Origin: a bacterium
GTDB taxonomy: Bacteria > Desulfobacterota > Deferrisomatia > Deferrisomatales > BM512
Direction: 5' to 3'
DNA: 64,000 nt
Assembly (NCBI GenBank): GCA_004322275.1
Contig: SCTA01000036.1
Location: 1-64,000, forward strand
In this document: one piece after another, positions 55,230 to 63,661 of the stretch
Layout: the number at the start of each line of letters is the position of its first letter
Position numbering within the stretch: position 1 is the stretch's first letter
Notes under the pieces: generated by a model
Told to the model about the DNA's origin: nothing
Seen by the model: only the letters and a program-made list of their open reading frames with translations
Databases searched by the model: none
Program-made: the position numbers and the translations under genes

Positions 55230-56177
55230 CTATCGGCGGGAGATCTCCGAGTTTATCTTTCTTTCTTCCGCCAGCACCCGGTCGAGGCACTTTAAAAGCC
55301 CGTAAAGCACCTCGTTCGAGGGGGTGGCGACGCGGGCGTGCTTTCCCCGGCGGACCACAGTTCCGTTTATCGCCTCGAACTCCAGCCTCCCGCCCCTCTC
55401 CACGTCCTGCAGCATCGAGGTGCGAAGGTCCCGGTACTGATCGTTGGACTCCAGCACCCTAAAGACAAGGTCGGAGGGAAGCTGCACCCCCTCGGCTTTG
55501 GCCACCGCCAGCGCCTCCTCCATCGCGTCCTTCGCTATCTTCGCGCACTCCTGAACGGCGAGGAGTTGGCCGACGGTGGCCCGGGTGAGCGCCGAAATGG
55601 CGTTGAAGGAGAGGTTCCAGAGGAGCTTTTTCCACTGTTCGGCTATTATCTCGGAACTTACCTTCACGGCGATCCCCGCGTCGGCGAAGGCCGACTCCAC
55701 CCGAACCGCCCTTATGGTCTTCCTCCCGTCGGTCTCGCCCAGAATCACCCTTCCGGCGGCGCTGTGGATCACCTCGCCGGGCACGTCGATCCTCGCCCCT
55801 ATGTAACAGAGGCCGTGCAGGACCCTTCCCGGCCCTATCATCTCCTCTATAGCCTCCTCGTTTCCCAAGCCGTTCTGGAGGGAGAGGACCGGAGTCCGGG
55901 GGTCGAGGAGGGGGGCGATCTTGCGCGCCGCCTCGGCGGTATCGTAGGATTTGACGGTGAAGAGGACAAGGTCGCAGACCCCGACTTCTTCGGGGTCGGT
56001 GGCGGTCTTCATTATTATGTCGAAATCGCCGTCGATCGAGCGGACCCTGAGGGAGTCGCGCTTCATCCTCGTAAGGTGGGGCCCCCTACCTATCAGGATC
56101 ACCTCAAGCCCGGCCCTGGCGAGTCTCGCGCCGAAGTAGGAGCCGACCGCCCCCGCGCCCATCACGGCTATTCTCAT
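55230..56177 (-). CDS. panE: 2-dehydropantoate 2-reductase
   Basis: NADPH-dependent reduction of ketopantoate to pantoate. 315 residues. N-terminal GAGAVGSYFGARLARAG dinucleotide motif, LFTVKSYDT, SLQNGLGNEE and the C-terminal catalytic Lys/Glu region (EQWKKLLWNLSFNAISALT). Overlaps the nucleotidyltransferase gene by 4 bases. Pairs functionally with panD at the window start. Confidence 0.93.
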   Translation of the reverse strand: MRIAVMGAGAVGSYFGARLARAGLEVILIGRGPHLTRMKRDSLRVRSIDGDFDIIMKTATDPEEVGVCDLVLFTVKSYDTAEAARKIAPLLDPRTPVLSLQNGLGNEEAIEEMIGPGRVLHGLCYIGARIDVPGEVIHSAAGRVILGETDGRKTIRAVRVESAFADAGIAVKVSSEIIAEQWKKLLWNLSFNAISALTRATVGQLLAVQECAKIAKDAMEEALAVAKAEGVQLPSDLVFRVLESNDQYRDLRTSMLQDVERGGRLEFEAINGTVVRRGKHARVATPSNEVLYGLLKCLDRVLAEERKINSEISRR

Positions 56178-57190
56178 CTTGCGCCTCCGGGTCCGGTGAT
56201 TATCCTGCCAAACCCCGCCTCGATGGCTAAATCGAGGTCTTCTTTAACCTGCACGCCGTCCCAGACCACCGAGCCCGAGACGCGGGCCCCCCTGCGCACC
56301 CTCGCGTCCCTTCCGAGGACGGCGAAGGGCCCCGCCTGCGCCCCTCCTTCGACCACCGCGCCCTCTCCGAGCCAGGAGGGACCGGCTATCTTTCCTCCCT
56401 CTTTCGTCTCCGAGTCAGACGCGAAGAAGGTTCCGGGAGCTTCCTTTGGAATCCCTCCGCGTTCGAGAAGAGTGAAATGGGCGGAAAGGTAGCTCTCCGG
56501 CGTCCCGAGGTCGCTCCAGAAGTAGCCTTCATGGGGGCAGTAGCCGAAGAGGTCGAGTCCCGCCCCTACCATCGCCGCGTTCACCTCGCGGTTGACGCAG
56601 AAGGAATTCTCGCCTACGGCGCGGAAAAAGGGGACCGCCTCGGGTGAGAAGATGTGCATCCCGGTGAAGAGCATCTGTTTGCCGCAAGGGGAACCGGGGC
56701 GGCGCGCCGACAAAAAGCGCACCACGCGCCCCTCATCGTCGATCTCTATCGGCCCCTCGCACCCGGCGGGAGCCGGGGAAAGGGATAGGGTGGCGGAGCT
56801 TTTGCGTTCGAGGTGGAAGGCCAGCATCGGGGAGGGGTCCAGCCCCCGGTAGGTGTCTCCGTTGACCAGAAAGAAGTGGTCGAACCCCAGAAGGTCCAGC
56901 CAGGGCAGGACGGCCCCCCCGGTGCCGAGGATATCCCCCCGCTCCTCGCTCCAGAAGACCTCCACCCCGGCAGGGATGCGGGGGGAAAGCGCTTCCACCA
57001 CCGTTTCGCCGAGGTAGTGGAGGTTTACCACTACGTCCCTCACCCCCGCCCCCGCCAAGGAATCGAGGGCCAGAGAGGCGATGGGAACGGAGAAAAAAGG
57101 GAAGGCCGGCTTGGCCCTGTGAAGCGTCAGGGGCCGCAGCCTCGTGCCGAAACCCGCCGCCAGTACGAAACCCTTGGGAAGGGCGATCAT
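56174..57190 (-). CDS. Sugar-phosphate nucleotidyltransferase
   Basis: 338 residues. The N-terminal NTP-transferase domain begins GFVLAAGFGTRLRPLTLHRAKPAFPF, then FFLVNGDTYRGLDPSPML. A left-handed-helix-like tail (IAGPSWLGEGAVVEGGAQ, RVRRGARVSGSVVWDGV) resembles mannose-1-P guanylyltransferase or MurNAc-1-P uridylyltransferase. The sugar and nucleotide are not known. The start at 57190 follows GGGAGG. Overlaps rnhA by 4 bases. Confidence 0.85.
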   Translation of the reverse strand: MIALPKGFVLAAGFGTRLRPLTLHRAKPAFPFFSVPIASLALDSLAGAGVRDVVVNLHYLGETVVEALSPRIPAGVEVFWSEERGDILGTGGAVLPWLDLLGFDHFFLVNGDTYRGLDPSPMLAFHLERKSSATLSLSPAPAGCEGPIEIDDEGRVVRFLSARRPGSPCGKQMLFTGMHIFSPEAVPFFRAVGENSFCVNREVNAAMVGAGLDLFGYCPHEGYFWSDLGTPESYLSAHFTLLERGGIPKEAPGTFFASDSETKEGGKIAGPSWLGEGAVVEGGAQAGPFAVLGRDARVRRGARVSGSVVWDGVQVKEDLDLAIEAGFGRIITGPGGAR

Positions 57191-57867
57191 TTGTCCTCCC
57201 AGTCGGCTATCGCCGCTATGTGCTCGGAGCGGGTCTTCACCTTCCTGCACTTCGAGCCGCGCACCCCCTTAATCCGCGCCTCGCATTCGACCCAGCTCTT
57301 GTGCTCCTCGATCGCCCCGTCAACGCAGCTCAGGTAGAGCGGAGAAGGGTAGGGCGCGTCCTCTTTGCCGCCCGCGAAAATCCACGACCCGTCGCCCGTT
57401 TTCAGTTCCGGTTTGTCGCCCCGCGCGAAGGAGTTGGCTATCTTATCGCACCTCTCGTTTTCGGGATGGCCCGCGTGGCCCCGGACGTGCTCCCAGAGGA
57501 CCTTCCGCGTCGAGATAAGACCGTCAAGCTCCCGCCAGAGGTCGAGGTTCAAGACCTCCTCGCCGTCGCTCTTGCGCCACCCCTTCTTTTTCCACCCGCG
57601 GAGCCACTTGGAAGCTCCATCGACGAGGTATTTGGAATCGGTGACGACGAGGCAATGACCTCCTTCTTCGACGTGTTTCAGGGCCTCGATGGCGGCCTTC
57701 ATCTCCATGCGGTTGTTGGTGGTGGCGGGCTCGAAGCCGCCGAACTCCCCGTACCTACCCTCCCGCTCGATGACGGCGGACCAGCCGCCGGGGCCGGGGT
57801 TTCCGATGCACCCGCCGTCCGTGAAAATCTTGACGCCTGAAAATGTTTTCTTAACTTCGCCGCTCAT
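57187..57867 (-). CDS. rnhA: Ribonuclease HI with C-terminal viroplasmin-like domain
   Basis: 226 residues. The RNase H fold (about 13-150) has the four carboxylates: Asp17 (FTDGGCIGNPGPGGW), Glu55 (NNRMEM), Asp77 (VVTDSKY) and Asp141 (ERCDKIAN). After a linker, residues 175-215 (LYLSCVDGAIEEHKSWVECEARIKGVRG plus KCRKVKT) match the hybrid-binding/viroplasmin domain that precedes the catalytic domain in eukaryotic RNase H1. Here it is at the C-terminus. Degrades RNA in RNA-DNA hybrids. ATG 57867 has AGGTGG upstream. Confidence 0.9.
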   Translation of the reverse strand: MSGEVKKTFSGVKIFTDGGCIGNPGPGGWSAVIEREGRYGEFGGFEPATTNNRMEMKAAIEALKHVEEGGHCLVVTDSKYLVDGASKWLRGWKKKGWRKSDGEEVLNLDLWRELDGLISTRKVLWEHVRGHAGHPENERCDKIANSFARGDKPELKTGDGSWIFAGGKEDAPYPSPLYLSCVDGAIEEHKSWVECEARIKGVRGSKCRKVKTRSEHIAAIADWEDK

Positions 57868-57933
57868 TGACAATAGCCACCTTCACCTTTACCCTGTTAG
57901 CCCCGGCACGTTAAAAGCACAAGTGAGGAAGAC

Positions 57934-59229
57934 ATGGTATTCGGATTGTTCTCAAAGAAGAGTACGCAAGAAAAAGCCCTCGAAAAAGGAAAAAAACTTG
58001 CCGACCGGCAAAACTACAGCGAGGCGCTTTCCTGGTACGAGGAAGTCCTCGACAAAGACCCCGCTGTAACCGAGGCCCGCAAGGGCGCGAGGCTCTGCCG
58101 GGAGAAGCTGGTCGAGAAAAATCTTCACGAGGCGGAGTGCTTCGGCCAGTTCGACGTGGACAAGGCCAGGGAGCACGCGCTGCTCGCCCTTACCCTCGCC
58201 GGGAAAGAGGACGATCTAAAGAAGAGGGCGACCACCCTCCTCAACTCCATCGGCCCCGCGAAGGCTTCTAAAAAACCCGTCCGCGAGGAGGAGGAAAAGC
58301 CCAAGCGCCTTTTCGAGCCCTCCTGCGGGGGCTGCGCCTCCCCCTCCTGCGGCGATACCCACGGCGAGGAGATCGAGGAGCATTTCGAGGATGTCTTTTA
58401 CCTCTACCTCGAATCCATGCCCGAGCATGAAAAGCCCCTCTTTGAAAACCTCTCGAACGTCTTTCGTGAAGGATACGTCGCCCTCCAGCAGGGCGAGCTT
58501 GAGCTGGCGGCGAAACGCCTGAAGGAAGCCGAGAAGATCGACGCGGGCTCACCCGCCGTAGCCTACACGCGCGGTCTTCTGGAAGGGCTGCAGGGACAGA
58601 TGGAGGCCGCCAGAAAATATTACGAGAAGGCTCTCGCCGGAGCGCCGGAGTTCACCAGCGCCCTCTACGCCGTCGCCGCCACCCTGCGCGAGCTGCATAG
58701 GGGGGCCGAAGCCGTACCCCTTTTAAGGAAACGTCTCGAAACCCATCCCAACGATAGGGAGGCCATCCTTATCCTCGGAGCCAGCTATCTCGATCTGGGC
58801 CAGCTTGAGGAGGCCGAGGAGACCCTCACCGAACTCTACCTCAGCGACGCCAAGACCAACTCCACGGTCGGTTTTTTGTGGGCGAGGCTCAAAGAGGCGC
58901 AGAACGACCCCGAGGGGGCCATACGCGCCTACCAGATTATCACCAACACTAACCAGAACATGCTCGAAGCCCTCATCCCGCTGGGTCTCCTCTACATCAG
59001 CCAGGGGGAGCCTTACGCCGAGGCCGCCGTAAAGGTCTTCAAACACTGCTACAGGATAGATCAGGAGCATGGCTGGTTCCACCTTCTGCGCGTCGCCGAG
59101 GCCTACGCCGTTCGCGGCTGGCAGAAGGAGGCGCGGAAGATTCTGGACGAGGTCAGCCACGATCTTCCCGACGATCCGAACGCGCGCGCCCTGTTTGACC
59201 AGGTTAATAAAAAAACCCAAGGGCTGTAG
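57934..59229 (+). CDS. TPR protein with a cysteine cluster
   Basis: 431 residues, no signal peptide. TPR-like helices run from about 10 to 100 and again from 180 to 430 (AVAYTRGLLEGLQGQMEAARKYYEKALAG, EAILILGASYLDLGQLEEAEETLTELY). Between them a short insert, SCGGCASPSCGDTHGEE (about 129-145), has three cysteines and a histidine and could bind a metal. The function is unknown; TPR arrays mediate protein interactions. It diverges from rnhA with a 66-base gap and has GAGGA upstream of the start. Confidence 0.82.
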   Translation: MVFGLFSKKSTQEKALEKGKKLADRQNYSEALSWYEEVLDKDPAVTEARKGARLCREKLVEKNLHEAECFGQFDVDKAREHALLALTLAGKEDDLKKRATTLLNSIGPAKASKKPVREEEEKPKRLFEPSCGGCASPSCGDTHGEEIEEHFEDVFYLYLESMPEHEKPLFENLSNVFREGYVALQQGELELAAKRLKEAEKIDAGSPAVAYTRGLLEGLQGQMEAARKYYEKALAGAPEFTSALYAVAATLRELHRGAEAVPLLRKRLETHPNDREAILILGASYLDLGQLEEAEETLTELYLSDAKTNSTVGFLWARLKEAQNDPEGAIRAYQIITNTNQNMLEALIPLGLLYISQGEPYAEAAVKVFKHCYRIDQEHGWFHLLRVAEAYAVRGWQKEARKILDEVSHDLPDDPNARALFDQVNKKTQGL

Positions 59230-59620
59230 TCGTGTAGGGTGGGCTCGGCCCACCATTATTTAAAAACATTAATGTAGAAAAGTAGGTCGGCTTTCGTTCC
59301 TCAAGCCGACAAAACATCTGCTTATGTATACTTATGTAGGATGGGCTTTAGCCCATCGGTCTACAGCTAGCGGGGCTTGGCGCGCCCCGCACCCGCGCCC
59401 CACTTTTTGTCGAAAAAGTGGGACAAAACTCGGCCCGGAAGGTTCCGCTCGCTCTTCGAGCGACCGGTCGCTGCGGCGGGGGCGTGAGGGGGCACCCGTT
59501 CGCTACGCTCACTAAGACCCCCCCGCCGCCCTTTCCGCCTCCGCTCCCTGCGTCACCTACGGGCCCCGAAGGGGAACGAAAAGAAAGGCTCGTCCAAAAA
59601 CAAGGTAACGGAATGTTTTT
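59230..59620. repeat. Dispersed repeat patch, second copy
   Basis: Begins with GTAGGGTGGGCTCGGCCCACC, like 34305-34326 but with compensating changes that keep the stem. It continues with a GTCGGCTT-AAGCCGAC hairpin (59286-59310), GATGGGCTTTAGCCCATC (59340), GGGGCTTGGCGCGCCCC (59373), CCACTTTTTGTCGAAAAAGTGG (59401) and a 200-base stretch related to 63780-64000. No supported gene lies here; the ORFs in it carry no recognisable domain. Confidence 0.75.
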
Positions 59621-59667
59621 GGACTCGAAGGTAGATTGTCTACACGTATGCCAGTTACGAATGGAAT

Positions 59668-59696
59668 AAAAAAGCCCCCGGTGATCGGGGGCTTTT
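59668..59696 (-). terminator. Intrinsic terminator after the PNPOx-like gene
   Basis: GCCCCCG (59674-59680), 5-base loop, CGGGGGC (59686-59692), with an A-run on the left that is the T-tract on the minus strand. It lies 20 bases past the stop. Confidence 0.9.
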
Positions 59697-59715
59697 GAAT
59701 TTCAATAGCGCAGGT

Positions 59716-60150
59716 TTAAAGCGGGTTCCACTCCTGGGGCTCGAAGTTGGTGGCGAAGGTCCAGACGGTCGCCGTACCGCCGTGCAGCCGGTAGACGGAG
59801 AATTTTTTAAGGAACTCCTTCGCGTCGCCCTCCTCCATCCATTTTTTCAGAAACGCTCTGGACGGGTGTTTGATCATCTCAAGCTTCATCGCGTCGCCTT
59901 CGACGATCTCTAGGTTGCCGTTGACGCGCACCTGCGTGCCCGACTTTGGGTCGAAAAAGCAGAGCTCGGCCCGCGAATTGGCTACAATCTGTTTGTGGAG
60001 CGCCTTGAAGGTGCCGCTGTGAAAGTAGATACCGTCAGCCCCCGCCTTGAAGAGCATCATCCCGCGCACCCTCGGAGTGTCGCGGTCGAGCGTGGCCAGA
60101 TAGAAGAAGGGGTTGCCGTTCATTAATTCGTAAATTTCAGCCGAAGTCAT
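59716..60150 (-). CDS. Pyridoxamine-5'-phosphate-oxidase-like FMN-binding protein
   Basis: 144 residues in the split-barrel flavin fold: YELMNGNPFFYLATLDRDTPRVRGM, then GADGIYFHSGTFKALHKQI and ELCFFDPKSGTQVRVNG. This small subgroup binds flavin and may act on unknown substrates; it is not the vitamin B6 enzyme itself. Preceded by AGGAGG near 60158-60165 on the minus strand. Confidence 0.87.
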   Translation of the reverse strand: MTSAEIYELMNGNPFFYLATLDRDTPRVRGMMLFKAGADGIYFHSGTFKALHKQIVANSRAELCFFDPKSGTQVRVNGNLEIVEGDAMKLEMIKHPSRAFLKKWMEEGDAKEFLKKFSVYRLHGGTATVWTFATNFEPQEWNPL

Positions 60151-60239
60151 CTTGTCCTCCTTTTTGCCGTCTGTTTTTCAGCAGTATACCACTCCGGAAC
60201 ACCTGCGCCAGACTATCGGACAAAAGAGAGGCCACCTTT

Positions 60240-60635
60240 TCAGGGAAGATTTTTTTCGACGGGGAGACCCTTCCTCTGCCAGTCCACCATGCCGCCGGTG
60301 TAGTTCTTCACCCATTTGTACCCGGATTCGTCGAGGTAGGAGGCGACCGCGCCGCTTCTGGCCCCGGTGGCGCAGACTACGACTATTTTTTTGTCCTTCG
60401 GGATTTTCCCGAGGCTTCCGGGCACGTCGCGCATCGGGATGAGGAGCGCCCCCTTGATGAAGCCCCCGCGCCATTCCCCGGGAGTCCTCACGTCGAGGAC
60501 GATTACGTTTTTCGGCTCCTTGCCAAGGAGCGCCTGTATTTCCCCGCTGTCCGAGACGCCCGCCGCCGCAAGGGCCACTGAAGAAGTGAAGATTCCGAGG
60601 AATCCGAGAAGCAGAGCCTTAAAAATTTTCGTCAT
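60240..60635 (-). CDS. Exported rhodanese-like sulfurtransferase
   Basis: 131 residues. A signal peptide (about 1-24, ending VALAAA) and one rhodanese domain: VIVLDVRTPGEWRGGFIKGALLIP and the active-site VVVCATGARS with Cys88. Likely periplasmic. The six-residue active loop CATGAR suggests sulfur transfer. The stop is near 60240 and GGAGG precedes the start. Confidence 0.9.
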   Translation of the reverse strand: MTKIFKALLLGFLGIFTSSVALAAAGVSDSGEIQALLGKEPKNVIVLDVRTPGEWRGGFIKGALLIPMRDVPGSLGKIPKDKKIVVVCATGARSGAVASYLDESGYKWVKNYTGGMVDWQRKGLPVEKNLP

Positions 60636-60720
60636 ACGCTTTTCCTCCGGTTAACAAAAACTTTATATTTGATGACTTTTGATGTCCTTAAAGCCGGAAT
60701 GGTAACGGTTTTTCTTGTTC

Positions 60721-60751
60721 TTGGACCTTCGCGGCGCAAATAAGTTATACT
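60721..60751 (+). promoter_or_regulatory. Sigma-70-like promoter for the thi operon
   Basis: TTGGAC (60721-60726), 19-base spacer, TATACT (60746-60751), about 30 bases before the thiG start. No TPP riboswitch (THI box) is visible between 60636 and 60782. Confidence 0.5.
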
Positions 60752-60782
60752 ATTGGTTCAACTGCAAGAGAGGTTCAAAAAA

Positions 60783-61571
60783 ATGACAAACGAAGCCCCC
60801 GCGGGCGATTTTCTCGTTATAGCCGGGCGTAAATTTTCTTCGAGGCTCCTCGTGGGCACCGGAAAATTCGGAAGCCCCGCGAAGATGGCCGAGGCGCTGT
60901 TCGCCTCCGGAGCCCAGATAGTGACCGTGGCCCTCCGGCGGGTAGACCTTACGCGCCCCGAGGAGGATATCCTCCATTTCATAGACCCCGAGCGTTACCT
61001 CCTGCTGCCCAACACCTCCGGGGCGCGCTCCGCCGAGGAGGCGGTTCGCCTCGCCAGACTCGCCCGCGCCTCCGGGATGGAGCCGTGGATAAAGCTCGAA
61101 GTTACCCCGGAGCCCCGCTATCTCCTGCCCGACCCGGTGGAGACCCTGAAGGCGACGGAAATCCTCGTGAAGGAGGGTTTCATCGTGCTCCCTTACATAG
61201 GGGCCGACCCGGTGCTGGCGAAGCGCCTTGAGGAGGCGGGGGCCGCCACGGTGATGCCGCTCGGCTCGCCGATAGGCTCCAACAGGGGGATAATTACCCG
61301 CGCCTCCATAGAGATAATAATCGAGCAGGCCCGCATTCCCGTCGTGGTGGACGCGGGGCTCGGCGCTCCCTCCCACGCAGCCGAGGCGCTGGAGATGGGG
61401 GCGGACGCAGTGCTCGTCAACACCGCCATAGCGGTAGCCGACGACCCGGTTGCAATGGCCCGCGCCTTCAAAAAGGGCGCGGAGGCGGGGCGCGAGGGGT
61501 TTCTGGCCGGGCTGGCCTCCTCCTCGCGCGTCGCCAGCCCCTCAAGCCCCCTGACGGGATTCATCGAATGA
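60783..61571 (+). CDS. thiG: Thiazole synthase
   Basis: Builds the thiamine thiazole ring from deoxyxylulose phosphate, dehydroglycine and ThiS-thiocarboxylate. 262 residues. [21 protein letters not shown] and [30 protein letters not shown], and [29 protein letters not shown] are ThiG hallmarks. ATG 60783 follows GAGAGG; an upstream TTG at 60753 is less likely. Four-base overlap with thiH. Confidence 0.96.
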   Translation: MTNEAPAGDFLVIAGRKFSSRLLVGTGKFGSPAKMAEALFASGAQIVTVALRRVDLTRPEEDILHFIDPERYLLLPNTSGARSAEEAVRLARLARASGMEPWIKLEVTPEPRYLLPDPVETLKATEILVKEGFIVLPYIGADPVLAKRLEEAGAATVMPLGSPIGSNRGIITRASIEIIIEQARIPVVVDAGLGAPSHAAEALEMGADAVLVNTAIAVADDPVAMARAFKKGAEAGREGFLAGLASSSRVASPSSPLTGFIE

Positions 61572-62722
61572 GTTTTTTCGACAATTTTGACTTCGCCCGC
61601 GCGAGGGAGCTTTCGTTGCGTTCGGAATCGGCGGGCAGGGCGGAGGTTGAAAGCGCTCTGGCCTCAAGGAACTTGAGCTTTTCGGGCTTTCTCGCGCTCA
61701 TCTCCCCGGCGGGCGGCGCTTACCTCGAAGAGCTTGCCCAGAGGGCCAGAAGGGTGACCAGAGAGCGTTTCGGGAGGGTCGTGCGCCTCTACGCCCCCAT
61801 CTACCTCTCCAATGAATGCACCAATTCCTGCCTCTATTGCGGTTTCGCGAGGCAGAACGAGGTGCGCCGCGTCACCCTCACCGGCGAGGAGGCGCAAAAG
61901 GAAGGGGAGTTCCTCTGGGACGAGGGTTTCCGCGACATCCTTCTGGTCTCCGGCGAATCGCCGAAGGCAGTGCCTCCAGAGGCTCTGGCGCGCACTTCAA
62001 GACTCCTCGCCCCGCGCTTCCCCTCCATCTCGGTGGAGGTCTACCCGATGGAGACGGAGGAGTACGGGCTGCTGGGTTCCTCCGGCGTCGAGGGTGTTAC
62101 CGTCTATCAGGAGACCTACGACCCGGAGATATACGCCCGCGTCCATCCCAGGGGGCGCAAGGCCGATTACAAAAGGCGCATCAGCACCCCCGACAGGGTA
62201 GGGGAGGCGAGGCTGCGCAAGGTCGGCATCGGCGCGCTCCTCGGCCTCGGACCGTGGCGCGTAGAGGCGATATCTCTCGCTCTCCACGCCCTCTGGCTCG
62301 AAAAAGCCCACTGGCGGACGCAGGTGTCTATCTCCTTTCCGAGGATTCGCAGCGCGGCGGGCCACTTCAACCCGCCGAGCCCGATTAGCGACAGGGAACT
62401 GGCCCAGATGGCTCTGGCCCTTCGCCTCCTCCTGCCCGACGTTGGGCTCACCCTCTCCACGCGGGAAACCGCGAAGTTCCGCGACGGCCTCGCTCCGCTG
62501 TGCTTCACCGCCATAAGCGCGGGTTCGCGCACCGAGCCGGGGGGTTATTCCAAGCCCGGCGAGGCCGAAGAGCAGTTCGCGGTGGAGGACAAGAGGACTC
62601 CGGCCGAGGTTTCCCGGATGCTGCTCGAAGCCGGTCTGGAGCCGGTCTTCAAGGATTTCGACCAGACCTTGATAACGGGCGGAGAAGATGCTTCAAATCT
62701 TACCGTCGGCGCTTTTCAATAA
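61568..62722 (+). CDS. thiH: Tyrosine lyase ThiH (radical SAM)
   Basis: Cleaves tyrosine to dehydroglycine for the anaerobic thiamine route. 384 residues. The radical-SAM triad is Cys84, Cys88, Cys91 ([12 protein letters not shown]), followed by [22 protein letters not shown] and [14 protein letters not shown]...DYKRRI, typical of ThiH. It uses SAM and a 4Fe-4S cluster, in line with an anaerobic host. Overlaps thiG. Confidence 0.95.
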   Translation: MSFFDNFDFARARELSLRSESAGRAEVESALASRNLSFSGFLALISPAGGAYLEELAQRARRVTRERFGRVVRLYAPIYLSNECTNSCLYCGFARQNEVRRVTLTGEEAQKEGEFLWDEGFRDILLVSGESPKAVPPEALARTSRLLAPRFPSISVEVYPMETEEYGLLGSSGVEGVTVYQETYDPEIYARVHPRGRKADYKRRISTPDRVGEARLRKVGIGALLGLGPWRVEAISLALHALWLEKAHWRTQVSISFPRIRSAAGHFNPPSPISDRELAQMALALRLLLPDVGLTLSTRETAKFRDGLAPLCFTAISAGSRTEPGGYSKPGEAEEQFAVEDKRTPAEVSRMLLEAGLEPVFKDFDQTLITGGEDASNLTVGAFQ

Positions 62723-62732
62723 TGAGGTTGTT

Positions 62733-62933
62733 GTGGAAATCATAGTCAACGGCAAGAAGGCCGAGTGCGGGGAGGGGAAGACGGTCTGCGAACTGCTTTC
62801 TGGCCTTTGCGTCGCTCCCGAGCGGACGGTCGTCGAACTTCGCGGCGAGATACTGTCCAGAGAACTGTTCGCCGAAACGGTCCTTTGCGAAGGCGACAAA
62901 ATCGAAATAATACGCTTCGTGGGAGGCGGCTGA
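62733..62933 (+). CDS. thiS: Sulfur-carrier protein ThiS
   Basis: 66 residues, ubiquitin-like. It starts at GTG 62733 (GAGG upstream) with EIIVNGKKAECGEGKTVCELL and ends RFVGGG; the C-terminal Gly-Gly is adenylated and thiocarboxylated. Placed after thiH instead of before thiG. The stop overlaps the methyltransferase start (TGATG). Confidence 0.93.
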   Translation: MEIIVNGKKAECGEGKTVCELLSGLCVAPERTVVELRGEILSRELFAETVLCEGDKIEIIRFVGGG

Positions 62934-63661
62934 TGGCGGCGGAAAAGAGCGCGGACGAGGCCCTTGAAAAAACCCGCGCGATAAGGGCGATGTTCGGGGC
63001 CATAGCCCCCACCTACGACACCCTCAACCGCCTCCTCAGCTTCGGGGTGGACGCGGGCTGGCGAAGGAAGATGGTCGCGCGCCTGCCGGAGGGAAGGGGT
63101 CTTTCCGTCCTCGATCTCGCCTGCGGCACCGGCGACGTGGCGATAGAGATAGTGCGCTCGCGCCCCCAAGCGACGGTCTTCGGCGGCGACATCACCCTTC
63201 CGATGATTATCGCGGGGCTTCCCAAGGTCAAGAAGCACCGTATGGAGGACGCGATCACCTTTCAGGCGCTCTCCGCCGAGGAGCTGCCCTACCGCGACGG
63301 CTATTTCGACGCGGTGACGATAGCCTTCGGCATAAGGAACGTGGTTAGGCGGGAGGTCGCGCTACGCGAGATGGCGAGGGTCTTAAAACCCGGCGGCACC
63401 GCACTGATACTCGATTTTTCAATGCCCCCGAACCCTCTCGTCCGCGCCTTCTACGGCTTTTACTTCCACCGAGTCCTCCCCCTCATGGGAGGGCTCGTCT
63501 CCGGCAACTTCGAGGCCTACCGCTACCTCCCCAGAAGCGTCGAGGGCTTCCCCCCGAGGGAGGTTTTCGCGAAGATGATGTCCGGCGCCGGGTTCACCGG
63601 GGTCACTTATACGGACTTTACCTTCGGCGTCGCGACGCTGTATCAGGGGGAGAAGGGGTAA
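62933..63661 (+). CDS. ubiE: Demethylmenaquinone methyltransferase (UbiE/MenG)
   Basis: 242 residues. MFGAIAPTYDTLNRLLSFGVDAGWRRKMV, the SAM motif VLDLACGTGDVAIEI, then VTIAFGIRNV and LKPGGTALILDFSMP are the UbiE/MenG signatures. Methylates demethylmenaquinone. ATG 62933 overlaps the thiS stop, with GGGAGG upstream. It is consistent with the menaquinone-related deaminase at the start of the window. Confidence 0.95.
   Translation: MAAEKSADEALEKTRAIRAMFGAIAPTYDTLNRLLSFGVDAGWRRKMVARLPEGRGLSVLDLACGTGDVAIEIVRSRPQATVFGGDITLPMIIAGLPKVKKHRMEDAITFQALSAEELPYRDGYFDAVTIAFGIRNVVRREVALREMARVLKPGGTALILDFSMPPNPLVRAFYGFYFHRVLPLMGGLVSGNFEAYRYLPRSVEGFPPREVFAKMMSGAGFTGVTYTDFTFGVATLYQGEKG

Noticed and set aside
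55338-56492. 384-codon plus-strand frame opposite panE and the nucleotidyltransferase
   Set aside because: Shadow of two well-supported genes, spanning their overlap.
60636-60782. TPP riboswitch ahead of thiG
   Set aside because: The conserved THI-box sequences (CTGAGA and ACCTGA-type blocks) are not present; only a promoter-like pair was found.
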